From: Gonocerus acuteangulatus | Lineage: Eukaryota; Arthropoda; Insecta; Hemiptera; Coreidae | NCBI GenBank assembly: GCA_946811695.1 | Contig: OX328123.1 | Location: 43,365,335-43,429,334 of the forward strand | Direction of reading: 5' to 3' | Length of the DNA stretch: 64,000 nucleotides | Part shown: positions 32,177 through 42,108 of the stretch, one piece after another | Layout of the letters: every line of letters starts with the position of its first letter | How positions within the stretch are numbered: position 1 is the stretch's first letter | The notes under the pieces: generated by a model | Told to the model about the DNA's origin: nothing | Database searches by the model: none | The model's input: only the letters and a program-made list of their open reading frames with translations | Position numbers and translations under genes: made by a program

Positions 32177-34025
32177 ATATCTTATTTCAGGGTTGTCGCT
32201 GTGGGTGGTCCTAGGAGTATGGCCCTTGGCGTGGGCAAGTCTGGTTTTTCTAAGACGAGGTGACGTAGTTGTGACGGGAGACAAATGGCGTCTACTGGTT
32301 CACTTGAATGTATCACACCTAGAAGGTATAATGGAAACTCTGCGAGGGGAGATTTGGAAGGTCCAATTAGACCTATCTCATGCCTCGGTTAAATATCCAG
32401 AGCTTGATGGACTTCAGCCTGTTGTCGAGGGCATACTTAGTCTATTCAGGGAGGCAGAAGAGGAACTTGATATGCTCTGGTCCATGCTACCTAGTCCCCG
32501 AGAACGTCGAGGATTGGTCAATGCGGGGGGGATAGTATCAAAATACCTATTTGGGACCCCAGACGCGGACGATTTACAAGGCATTCAAGAAAATTTCGAC
32601 AAACTAAGTAAGCAGTACGGAGACACCATACATGCGGTCTCTGAACAACTAACGCTCAGTCGCGAGTTTGCAAGGAAAGCCGAAGAGGACACAAAAAGGG
32701 TTACCCGCTTGTCTGGGGTGGTCCGTAGAATTTTGAAGGAAGGTTTTCAAAAAGAGGCGCAACTTCAAACGAACATATCGCGTGTTACTAACCTCATCCA
32801 AAGTTCCCTGTACCTTTCCTCGTCCCTCAGAAGCCTAGAAACTGGAGTAACGGAATTCCTATTTAGATTCCGCAGAGTTCTTAATGGAGTAGGTGCATCG
32901 ATGAGTGGAAGGTTGAGTAGAGAGATGCTAGGTCCTAAAGAGTTAACTCTGATTTTGGGGAAGGTAAGAGAGGCTCTGCCAACTGGACTGACACTCCTCT
33001 CGGAGGGAAGCCGATATCATGACCAAATTTACTACCAAATTTCTGAAGTACATGCAATTGCAACCGATGATGGAGTAATAGCTGTAGTGGAATTGCCTTT
33101 AAAAACTCCGGATCAGGAGATGGTGCTTTATCAGGTTCTCTCCTTGCCTCTTAAGGAGAATAAAACAGGAAGAATGGTTGCAGCTCAGCCGGAGGGGGCG
33201 TTCTTCTTGGAGAGCCACAACGAGAAGGCCTACTCAATTCTTCAGGAGCAGGATATAGCCAGATGTCGTCCCGGGATACCATGGATCTGTCCTGCCGAGT
33301 TCAAGTTCTTTCACGGACAAACACCATCTTGTATTGTCTCATCGTTTCGCCAGGAGAATACGTCGAAGGAATGGTGCCCGTGGACTTTGGTGAATCCTAG
33401 ATCTTCACCCACATGGATTTGGGACGAGCACAAGGAGCTATGGTGGTATAGCATGTCTAAGCCCACTCGCCTCCATCTTCAATGCAGAGGGAGTGCTGGA
33501 GTAGAATCGCTAGAGCGGGTTCTAGATGGAAGTGGGCAGCTTACCATAGCACCTGGTTGCACAGCTTGGACACCTGATTATCGCCTTTTGCCGATAGCCG
33601 ACGTTGGGGAATCCTCTCAGGTGGTGCAGTTGCAATGGGTCAACGTCACGATCAAACCACCCTTGGACCTGCCAGTAAAAGAGGATTATGATCCCGCAGT
33701 ATGGGAGGATACTTTGAAGGAGCTCAAGGAGCTCGAAGAAGCGTCCAATAACTCTTCGGCTGAATGGGGAACATGGAGCGATGTTGAACGGATCCTTGCG
33801 GCCCAAAAGAAGGGGAAGGAAGGAGAACTTCTGTGGATAGCAGGCGGGTCGGTTGCTCTAATAGCACTTCTTGGGTTTACCACTGGCCTGCTAATTACAA
33901 AACTCAGATCCCGGCGTGGTGCGAATCAAAACTCGCAGCCAACGGAAGGAAGTGGGGCAGCAGGATTCGTAATACATCGACCGGCAGCTGAAAGTGTCGT
34001 ATCTGTAATAACGGAGCGGATATAG
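32166..34025 (+). CDS. env: env, F-like envelope glycoprotein of the errantivirus-like element
   Basis: An intact 619-codon ORF with an ATG at 32166, overlapping the pol end. Residues 1-24 form a signal peptide (hydrophobic SLWVVLGVWPLAWA). A basic furin-type site RERR at residues 112-115 is followed by GLVNAGGIVSKYLFGT, the layout of the fusion peptide in baculovirus F proteins and Gypsy-group Env. Coiled-coil-prone segments follow (about 130-230), then Cys-rich regions, several N-x-S/T sites (for example N48), one membrane span at about 555-578 (LLWIAGGSVALIALLGF...) and a 41-residue tail starting with KLRSRR. Expected role: membrane fusion at the surface of particles. In related elements env is made from a spliced RNA; I did not establish splice sites here. 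No break was seen. Confidence 0.88.
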   Translation: MIPEYLISGLSLWVVLGVWPLAWASLVFLRRGDVVVTGDKWRLLVHLNVSHLEGIMETLRGEIWKVQLDLSHASVKYPELDGLQPVVEGILSLFREAEEELDMLWSMLPSPRERRGLVNAGGIVSKYLFGTPDADDLQGIQENFDKLSKQYGDTIHAVSEQLTLSREFARKAEEDTKRVTRLSGVVRRILKEGFQKEAQLQTNISRVTNLIQSSLYLSSSLRSLETGVTEFLFRFRRVLNGVGASMSGRLSREMLGPKELTLILGKVREALPTGLTLLSEGSRYHDQIYYQISEVHAIATDDGVIAVVELPLKTPDQEMVLYQVLSLPLKENKTGRMVAAQPEGAFFLESHNEKAYSILQEQDIARCRPGIPWICPAEFKFFHGQTPSCIVSSFRQENTSKEWCPWTLVNPRSSPTWIWDEHKELWWYSMSKPTRLHLQCRGSAGVESLERVLDGSGQLTIAPGCTAWTPDYRLLPIADVGESSQVVQLQWVNVTIKPPLDLPVKEDYDPAVWEDTLKELKELEEASNNSSAEWGTWSDVERILAAQKKGKEGELLWIAGGSVALIALLGFTTGLLITKLRSRRGANQNSQPTEGSGAAGFVIHRPAAESVVSVITERI

Positions 34026-34289
34026 ACCGCTCGTAAGTGTAGTAGCCGTTCAGTGATTGTGACGACAGTGTTCGGTATAGTTATAAAATAATGGTAACAT
34101 AAGGATTTTTACCTCCTAAGGGAGAGGTTTTGTCTTGTAAAGATGCCAATAATGTTTATTTTATTTTAATTTTTACAGCGCATCACCTGTATTGTTATTA
34201 GCACTAATATTGTTTATTATTATTATTATTAGTAACATAAGGATGGGTAGTGTTAAAGGTAAAGTAATGTTCCAAGGGAAACATGACTT

Positions 34290-34307
34290 TGAAAAATCGG
34301 GGGGTGA
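34290..34307 (+). other. Polypurine tract before 3' LTR
   Basis: GAAAAATCGGGGGGTGA lies immediately upstream of the 3' LTR, the expected position and composition for plus-strand priming. The space between env and here (34026-34289) is a 3' UTR with no ORF. Confidence 0.65.
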
Positions 34308-34833
34308 TGTAAGGCCCCGTTTTCCCTTTGGCCTTGTTAAGTGAATAAGGATGAGAGAAAAGGTTGGCTGTCCATCTCTAGAGATGTGAGAACCACGAAT
34401 CCGCAAACGTTGCGTCTGGGATGTTGGCACTGCACGTGGCTGATTCGTAAGATTCCTGGAAGATCTAAGACCTGACAAGAGTTTCTAGTTCAATCACCTG
34501 CAAAAGCAGGAGTGGGGTACAAAGGGTTTAAAAAGAGCTGGCTTACCTCCGACCGGTCAGAGTTTGCATCCGTTCCTGAGACTTCGGCCCAGATGCTGTT
34601 CAGAGGTAGGCCAGTTCCAAATTCTCTATAATCTCCCCAAATGATCATATTTGATAACTCTACCTATCTGTCTCTCTCACTCAACCTTTTCTCTCATCGT
34701 AGCAATGGTTTATGATATTTATGTTTGTATCCTCTGTGTAAATTATAGTTTTAAAAAGGAATTTCCGCTTCTCTAAAATATTTCCCCATTGTCTATACCT
34801 CTAAATCCCGTCCTTGCTAATCAGTCCCTTACA
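34308..34833 (+). repeat. 3' LTR (526 bp)
   Basis: Same length as, and apparently the same sequence as, 26301-26826. It is followed by TTAT, the second copy of the target duplication. Confidence 0.95.
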
Positions 34834-34837
34834 TTAT

Positions 34838-35591
34838 CATTCATATATTTTATAGTGACCCAACGTTCTGTAATGAAGTATAGGTCAATATGGAAGGTCA
34901 ATATGACAGAATTATTTAGGTAAATTAATTTATTGATATTAACTCAGGATGATTTACAAGCTTTTAGGTGCCAACAAACGCACTAAACTACTAATACAGC
35001 CTGGTTATATTAAGTTGAACCTTCCCCTGTCGTGTGTGTGGACAAGAGGTTTGTATTGTAAGAGACCGTTCACCTTTATACGATTAGGCAGTATTTGTCG
35101 TTTTGTTAGTATTTTGGCTTCTGAAGAGGCACGTGAAAATCTGTGTTGAATCTAGAGATTAAAGTAATAAATGGTTTCACTTTGTTCATTCTGTTTTATT
35201 TAGATCCTGCCTGAAATACATTTAATTACAATTTACTGTTAAATGAGTCATACATTTCGGACTGAATTTATTTAATTAAAAACACGCTCCATTGAAATGT
35301 ATGAGGATTTAAACGATTAAAATCTATATTATTGAAGTATTGAAAACTTACGAGGAAATTGTTTTCTGAGGACCTGCGAAGTCGGATCATTGAAAGTGGT
35401 AATATTGTTTCTAAAAACATTATAAACATATTTTGTTTAATATTTAGCCCGCTGTGTAAATTCGACATATATTGAAAATAAAATCGTCTTAAATCTGATA
35501 TAAGAGGTGGAAGGTCATAACTAAAACATTCTCTATCTTTTAATTTACATTGTCTGTCTCTGGGGGATACACGTGATTAATTGAATTTATA
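34838..35591. other. Non-coding stretch
   Basis: No gene. A piece at about 35115-35170 (CTTCTGAAGAGGCACGTGAA followed by an A/T tail) resembles the Penelope-like end motif seen at 16432-16490. Confidence 0.4.
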
Positions 35592-36420
35592 ATCTAAGGG
35601 GTTAGGTCCGCCAGTAAATATACTGTTGTCATACCTGTCGGTGGAGACCGTCGTCACTGGCATCTGTGCGAGTACTGTGGGCGAGCGCTTTCGACGTAAA
35701 TACGTCATTATCAAGCCACTGTTAAGTTAGTACTGAAGTGTGTTTTTTTTAAACAGAACAAACGTGACTCTAACTACGCCAACCATTTACACGAACACGC
35801 ACACGACCCTAGCAATATACAAAACAGCATGACACTCATACACAGACAACAAAAAGGACGTAGACTTGACATACTAGAAAACATGGAGATATACAAACAA
35901 CGATACTTTAATGGAAACATTATAAACGAACAACTTAACACTAGCTCTGACACAATATTCAGACCACTCAAACTACTTAAACGAACAAACAAACGAAAAA
36001 GGACAGACACAGCATCACTTCCAATAACTAAACGACAACGTACTTAACATAATAACAGAAAAAACTAAGAAAGATAAACATAAAATCACATTTTTCCAAG
36101 ATCAACATACAACGGACCACCTGCACAGAATACAGACAAACAAACTACCTGGGAAACCCTTAGACGGCAATGACCCACGGAGCCAACAAACACTTTACCT
36201 GAACGAACACCTGCACAGAGTACAGACAAACAAACTACCTGGACGACCCTTAACAGAAGTAAACAACGTACTCCACCCTGTATAAATACTCTGAAACTAC
36301 AAACACAGTTCAGTACTAACTTAACAGTGGCTTGATAATGACGTATTTACGTCGAAAGCGCTCGCCCACAGTACTCGCACAGATGCCAGTGACGACGGTC
36401 TCCACCGACAGGTATGACAA
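35592..36420 (+). mobile_element. Penelope-like element, 5'-truncated, with inverted terminal repeats
   Basis: Inverted repeats of about 110 bp: TTGTCATACCTGTCGGTGG at 35626 mirrors CCACCGACAGGTATGACAA ending at 36420, and matching continues inward past CGACGTAAATACGTC to AGTACTGAA. The possible target duplication TTGAATTTATA stands at 35581-35591 and 36421-36431. Inside is the C-terminal end of a GIY-YIG endonuclease and two diverged copies of a repeat of about 45 bp (36118-36163 and 36209-36255, with ACAGACAAACAAACTACCTG). Truncation and oppositely oriented terminal copies are known for Penelope-like elements. Confidence 0.7.
35763..36047 (+). pseudogene. GIY-YIG endonuclease C-terminal fragment of Penelope-like pol
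   Basis: An open frame whose first residues are RDSNYANHLHEHAHD, then IHRQQKGRRLDILENMEIYK and LNTSSDTIFRPL. This matches the HL-x-E-x-H and KG-x-x-L-x-x-LE-x-x-EI pattern at the end of the GIY-YIG domain of Penelope-like elements. It then has a basic tail (KRTNKRKRTDTAS...KRQRT) before the stop at 36045-36047. The reverse transcriptase and the GIY-YIG motif itself are missing, so this is a truncated copy. Confidence 0.7.
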
Positions 36421-36447
36421 TTGAATTTATATTTCATATATGAATTA

Positions 36448-36509
36448 ATTGGGGTGCTAATGGCCTTAGCAGTAGATGCACCCCAAAAAAAAAAAAAAAA
36501 AAAAAAAAA
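36448..36509 (+). mobile_element. SINE-C 3' fragment with compensated hairpin
   Basis: GGGGTGCTAATGGCC...GATGCACCCC followed by about 24 A. The 7-bp stem GGGGTGC/GCACCCC keeps the hairpin of SINE-C although bases differ from the GGCGC/GCGCC form. Confidence 0.65.
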
Positions 36510-36694
36510 GAATTAATTGGCCGGTGTAGCCAATCACTGGTGCTTTCCAGGAGGGGAAAATCAATACACTTTGATAGCATTAAAAGCTCCATTCTAGGTA
36601 AACTTAATTTACAATTTTTAGGAAATTTATAAGTTCGAGCAAAAAAGTATGTTACATTCTTTTGAAATCGAGGCTTTTACTATTAGTTCAGGGC

Positions 36695-37464
36695 ACATCT
36701 GTTTTCAGTAACTCAAGTAACACTAATTGAGGTATCAAAAAATTCCAGGAATATTTTTTAAAATTCAAAATAAATCACTTTTCATAGCTCTGAAAGTATA
36801 CATGCTAGAGACCTTCTTAAAGCTTCAAAAGGTTCGCACTCACATTTTCTATACATTTTATTGGACAGAAACGTTGAAAAATTGATTTGCAGTTTTACAA
36901 ACTATCGATATGTATGCAAAAAGGAGTAAAATATAGGCATCTTTTATATCGTTTTTTCGAAAGCTTAAAATGCATCTTGGATCTTCATATTTTAGGAAGA
37001 AAATTTTTTTTATATAAAAAAATGACCCACTAAATTTAGTTTAAATCGGTTTTATAGTTTTTGCATAGTAATTATGCAATGGAGGCACAAATAAAAAAGT
37101 TAATATTTTTCAAATTTGATCACAAATTGGAAATAGTTTTATGAAAACTACAAGCCAATCAAGTTGTCAAAAATATTTTACAGATTGATAATCGGCCAAT
37201 TTTTATAGATTTAGGAATTTTTCAACTTTTTTGCGTGGGCTTATAAACAAATTGAGTATCTTCGCGAATTATCATCGTAATTGAAATTAATAAACGCCGC
37301 TGAAAAGTGCTCAAAACGACGCTTAATTTGCCATTTCAGGTTTTCGTTTCCGGTCTGTAGATCCTCAAATTTGCATTAAATCATGCGCCTTTCCTGCACT
37401 TTCTAACTCTGCTTACCGGCTTCAATTAGGTTGAAACATCGCGGAGATATTTAATCCACTAATA

Positions 37465-37495
<31 letters not shown>

Positions 37496-38065
37496 ATCCT
37501 CAAGCCGTTGAATTAGACCGCTTTTGAATTTGCAAAATTGTTTTGGAAGCTTCGGTGTCTTATTTTTTTGAAAAGTATTTTCAATGTGTAAAGCATTTCG
37601 TTTTGGGTTTGTAACAATTTTTAAAATATTAACGTTTTTGCTATATCCTCAATTGCATAGTTACTATGCAAAAACTATCGAACCGGTTTAAACAAAGTTT
37701 AGTGATTTGTTTTACAAGTATATACTATTAATATTCTTTTCACGAAATATGAAGGTTCTACGCGCATTTTAAGCTACATAAAAATGATGTCTGTTTTGTG
37801 ACCTTTTTTCATATTTATTGCTATATTGCAATAACCGCGTGTGAACCGCGCGAATCACTTTTAACGTTTTTAAATAATGAAATTATAGGAAGATTGCTTA
37901 GCAAATCTATTAACGCATTAAAGGTCTCTGGCATGTATACGTTCGGAGTTATGAGCAAATTAAGTAAAAAACTGCTTGATTTTTTTTATTAATTAAATAT
38001 ACAATTAAAAAAAAAATGTTCCGGAAATTTTTCGATGGCTCAATTATTGTTATTTTAGACGTTCT
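36695..38065. mobile_element. Second fold-back element (about 1.4 kb)
   Basis: Diverged inverted arms (about 36695-37140 and 37590-38065) with a spacer of about 450 bp. Paired landmarks are TTTTTGCATAGTAATTATGC (37056) with GCATAGTTACTATGCAAAAA (37654), GTATACATGCTAGAGACC (36798) with GGTCTCTGGCATGTATAC (37922), and AATTGAGGTATC with its partner near 38040. No ORF is convincing. Confidence 0.6.
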
Positions 38066-39558
38066 GAAGATATTAGCTTGTCCTTCACGAAATCCAAATG
38101 TAGCTACGTTTTTACAAATACGCCCTGGACTTTACATGAGTTTAGTTTAAATTGATTCAGAAATCACTGTCGTTACAGATTGAAGGATATAACGATTTAT
38201 GTTACTATCAAGGAAACAATTGGTTCTGGAAATGTAGTATCTTAATTAGGGAATTGCTTGGTTCAATGTATTGTGAATTGAAACAAATACTCCAAGATTT
38301 TTATTGGGCCGAACCCTTCAACTTCAGATTCTTGTAATTTGTGATTTTTTTTTGTCCGATTGAAACTTAAAGTAAAGTTTTATACAATATTAACCAGACA
38401 CAAATGTAATGAATATCACCATATCGTGTAAATTGAATTGAAATATCGCTTCAAATATATAAATATTGAATTTATTTTCCAGGTATTTAAGAAGAACTCT
38501 GCAACAAGGTTAATAAAAGTTGTGATTAGATAGATTTTCCCTCTTACTCTGCTTCTTGAAAGTTGTTATCAGTAAAGATATTGACAGGATTGCTTCTGAC
38601 AAGGACTAAATTGGATTTCCACCCGCCACCGGAAGTCAATACTGTGAAATGTGTCGCACGCAGGTGTGCTAGGAATTCATCTTAGCAAACTGAGGCAAAA
38701 AGTGTACCGAAAGGTAAAAATTCAATTTCCTTCATGAAAGCAATGGTTATGATTTCTATTAATTTGTAAGTATGTATTTGAATTAAAAACAAGGAAGAAG
38801 GAGAAATGCAAAGGCCGCAGAACCTCATGAAACTGAGCATATCATTAGCAATTCCGCAACTAATATAAACATAAGATTGTTTCTAATATTAGCTGTTTCA
38901 ATTATAAAAAGAAATAATAATTCGCCCCTAATTGGTCTAGATGCAGATGCGCCGAAAAAACCCATAAATAAGCAAAATAATAATAATACGTTTTGTAATT
39001 ATCGTTTTTTTTTTCATTTAAATTTCATCATCCATTTTTATAGACGACGTTTTTTATATGCCTAGTGATTATTTTGGTGTTCAAGTAAAAAATAACTAAG
39101 TTATTGTACGTACTTTATTATCTTGAATATTATATCTGTACCTACGAGGTAAAGGACACCATGGCCATTATTTTATTAAATGGACTTAACATGTTCTGAA
39201 TGTGGATTTTTCGATCCATATAATGGTATATGGCCTCGCCATAATAACTAATCGAATGATAATTGATCAAATGATTAAATTACTAATATCGTTATTAAAA
39301 ATGGGTATAGGATTTAGGAGGGTAAATATTTAGGGTTGCATGTTTTTTTTAATGCCATATCATAAAAACAGAAACATAAATGATTTTGACTAAAAAATAA
39401 AATTTGGTGTGGGCCACCCTTATCACTTAGAGGTATGAAAAATAGTTTACATCTTATTCTCAGACGTACCCAATAATACAAAAAAAATTCATAAAAATCT
39501 GTCAAGCCGTTTCGGAGGAGTTTTATTACAAACAATGTGACACAAGAACATTATGTTT
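38066..39558. other. Mostly non-coding; SINE-C remnant at 38929-38968
   Basis: TAATTGGTCTAGATGCAGAT then GCGCCGAAAAAAC at 38929-38968 is a SINE-C 3' end. Otherwise this is AT-rich sequence without genes. Confidence 0.45.
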
Positions 39559-39587
39559 TATATATATATATATATTGTATATATATT

Positions 39588-39637
<50 letters not shown>

Positions 39638-39649
39638 TCATGGTCCAAG

Positions 39650-40453
39650 ATGGTGGACAGTGTTGAGTTGCTAGAAAATGTTTTTAAATTATTGTTACCA
39701 ATTGGTGAGTTTTCAACCCTCAGAAAGGACCTAAAGAATGATTTATACCAAGCCATAACATTAATTCAAGATTACCAACGTTCAATTCATGAAAAGAAGG
39801 AAGAATCTCAGCAGAAAAACCTAATTAAAGAAGGACAGGTTAGTTCCTCTTTATCATTTGTGAAACCTTCTCATAAATTAATAATAAAAAATAAATCAAC
39901 CGAAGCAAAAGTTGAAGAAACCAAAAAAACCTTCAAACAATTAATAAATCCAGTCGATTTAAAGATTGGTATAAAAAATATCAGAGGCACCAGACAAGGA
40001 TTCCTTATTGTTGAAACTGAGGATAAAAAAGATATTAATTTGATACATTCAAAACTTCAAGAAGTCAATTCAACTTTACATTCTAATCCAATTAAAAAAT
40101 TGAAGCCAAGCCTAATAATAAAAAATATTCCAGAAGAGGTTACTAAACATAACCTCTCCGACATTCTCCTTAGCCAAAACGAGGAGTTAGGTATTCTGAA
40201 AGACGAAATATACACAGCATTTATTATTGAATCGAAAACAAATAACAGAAGACATGCTGTGATCCATGTGTCCCCACGAGCAAGAAACATATTGCTGAGG
40301 ACAAGACTCAAGCTATGTCAACAAAATAACAAAAACACATTTAATAAGACAGTTACTGACAGATACAATAAGACAATGGCAAGAAGACTGGAATTTAACT
40401 ACAAAAGGACAACACTTAAAGATATTTATAACAGACATTACAGTATACTTTGA
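39650..40453 (+). CDS. LINE ORF1 (gag-like), R1/TRAS-type, without zinc knuckles
   Basis: ATG at 39650 (MVDSVELLENVFKLLLP). The upstream open frame is only TA repeat. An N-terminal coiled-coil-prone segment is followed by the gag-like domain: LKIGIKNIRGTRQGFLIVET, then LKPSLIIKNIPEEVTKHNL and HVSPRARNILL, the order seen in R1-clade ORF1 proteins. The CCHC knuckles expected after this are absent. Instead the reading continues into a basic tail (NKTMARRLEFNYKRTTLKDI) that looks like ORF2 C-terminal sequence, so the deletion joint probably lies within about 40310-40400. Intact as an ORF; expression is unknown. Confidence 0.7.
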   Translation: MVDSVELLENVFKLLLPIGEFSTLRKDLKNDLYQAITLIQDYQRSIHEKKEESQQKNLIKEGQVSSSLSFVKPSHKLIIKNKSTEAKVEETKKTFKQLINPVDLKIGIKNIRGTRQGFLIVETEDKKDINLIHSKLQEVNSTLHSNPIKKLKPSLIIKNIPEEVTKHNLSDILLSQNEELGILKDEIYTAFIIESKTNNRRHAVIHVSPRARNILLRTRLKLCQQNNKNTFNKTVTDRYNKTMARRLEFNYKRTTLKDIYNRHYSIL

Positions 40454-40478
40454 CAAAACGTATGCTAAAACAAATTTT

Positions 40479-40778
40479 GACATGACACAATTATTAACAG
40501 GACTTGGGACAGTTAATTCATACTTTTATAGATTTGGACTAAGCCAAGATGAAAGCTGTTAGTGTAACTTCAATACAACACAGACATATCACCATTTACT
40601 GTACGACTGCATACTACTAACTGAAGAAAGAAAAACATTACAGACATACGTCACCAAATACATAGGACATCGGCCTGTTGCAGAAAAAATATTATTTCTT
40701 AAGTGTGAGAGGGCTTTACTAAAATATGCTGAACATATTTATACAAAAATGGGATACTGGAAAAATCAGTATAGGTGA
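40479..40778 (+). pseudogene. LINE ORF2 C-terminal remnant
   Basis: Frame: DMTQLLTGLGTVNSYFYRFG...DESC, TAG at 40560-40562, then CN...HHLLYDC and on to TGA at 40776. This is the zinc-finger-like end of R1-type ORF2 (C-x-x-C...H...C), with the TAG in place of a residue between the first cysteines. It confirms that the element kept both ends but lost its centre. Confidence 0.65.
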
Positions 40779-41082
40779 AAAAAAAATCCTTCGATTTCTT
40801 TTATATAAGAGATAGTTTTGTTTTTTTATTCTAATTCCTTTTTTTTTCTCTTTCTTTTATTTTGTTTAATTTTTCTCCTTTATGTTCTACATTTAGAATG
40901 TAATCATAAAGAATAGAAATATTAATATGTAATCAATTACATGCTATGTACATTTGTCATATACGGCACATGTAGAAAATAAAAATAAACTCCCTTCCTT
41001 AAGGGTTACTTAGGGAAGGAAATAAATAAAAAAAATAATATATATATATATATATATATATTGTATATATGTATTCAATATC

Positions 41083-41961
41083 TTCTAAAGGATTTAAGAT
41101 GTTTTTTGCTTGTGAGAAGGTTAAATAAAAGAGGTATCCTTTTTGATTTTATCTCAGCGCGAGTCATGTACATACGAAGGTTTTATGTTCGAGCTCTATA
41201 GGTTATATTTGAATTTGCAATGTTTTTTAATCTAATCTAAGACAATTCTGCAACGATTATAGTGGCTCCCCTTTTTGCCATTTTGATAGTATCGCTCCGT
41301 TCGGTTTAGCTTTTCTTAGCCATGCTGGGGATCCTTTGGCAATGAATTATTTATTTTAAAGAGGACCCTCTCAAAACAGTCATACGTAAGGTATTTCATA
41401 ACAAAACGGTCATAACGATGTAGTAACCAGAAGTTACTTAAACTACCTTAACTGAAGTCTTGGAGAAAGTACTTTAGCTTTACGGATATTGGAACATTCC
41501 CTGAAAGCTTACTCAGGGTAGTTGATTTTTACTGTTATCACTATCGTGTCCTTGTGGCACTTAAGTAAAACTGTCCTAGAATGTTTTATCAGGATAGTTT
41601 GAACGGTTCTTTCGGGAAACGATACTCTTGGAATAAAAGTAGAATCTAGTGCCAGACCGAGCTGCGAAGATTAAGCGGTGCCGAATAAATAATTCCCTCT
41701 GGAAATCGCTCTGGGCGCTTTAAGTATTCAGTAATGCCTTTGAAAAGCCCTTCAAAATTGCAGATCCTGGACTTATTTCATTTTCTGGAATTTCCTTTCT
41801 TTATTTCGGAAATACACAATTATCCGTGGAACATTATCTCTGCTAAAACAAAAAATATTAGTTCTGTTAATAATTATAATATTATTTCGTTTTTTATAAG
41901 TACATCTATTCATTTTTATAAGTACAGTTATTCATTTTTATAAGTACATTTATTCATTTTT
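41083..41961. other. Non-coding stretch
   Basis: No gene. Repeated TTATTCATTTTTATAAGTAC phrases occur at about 41906-41960. Confidence 0.4.
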
Positions 41962-42100
41962 ATCACTTTCCGAAGATGTGTAGCTATTAAGGCTGCACTC
42001 ATGAAACAAGTTTTGAAAAATTGCTTTAAATCTTCATCGGTATGACTAAAATACGAAAATGGCCCATATATTTGCATATGCTGCATAACTAAGCATATTA
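41962..42100. mobile_element. HINE-1 remnants, two orientations
   Basis: CACTTTCCGAAGATGTGTAG then CTATTAAGGCTGCACTCATG matches the reversed 3' end of HINE-1. Next to it, GCTGCATAACTAAGCA (about 42080) matches a forward 5' end. The hAT-type element inserted directly beside it. Confidence 0.5.
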
Positions 42101-42108
42101 CTTTGAAC

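Larger units (their letters stand above)
26301..34833 (+). mobile_element. Errantivirus-like Gypsy LTR retroelement with env, 8.5 kb
   Basis: Two 526-bp LTRs (26301-26826 and 34308-34833), TG...CA, identical as far as I can read, flanked by the 4-bp target duplication TTAT (26297-26300 and 34834-34837). The order is LTR, primer site, gag, pol (protease, RT, RNase H, integrase), env, purine tract, LTR. This matches insect Gypsy-group elements that carry an F-like envelope gene. Identical LTRs imply a recent insertion. The pol frame is broken at about 29283 and about 29410, so the copy as assembled cannot make full-length pol; sequencing error in the assembly is an alternative explanation. Confidence 0.93.
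39600..41037 (+). mobile_element. Internally deleted R1-like LINE between duplicated TA-rich target
   Basis: ORF1 (39650-40453) is followed after only 25 bases by the C-terminal end of ORF2 (40479-40778). The endonuclease and reverse transcriptase are gone. The 3' UTR ends near 41037 with a small inverted repeat, CTTCCTTAAG/CTTAGGGAAG. Both flanks hold the same compound sequence: a TA run, TTGTATATAT, then TATTCAAT (39559-39598 and 41038-41082). This looks like a target duplication of roughly 40 bp. Confidence 0.65.

Noticed and set aside
39575..39649. Start of the R1-like ORF1 within the TA tract
   Set aside because: The upstream part is only an Ile/Tyr repeat from (TA)n; the first credible ATG is at 39650.
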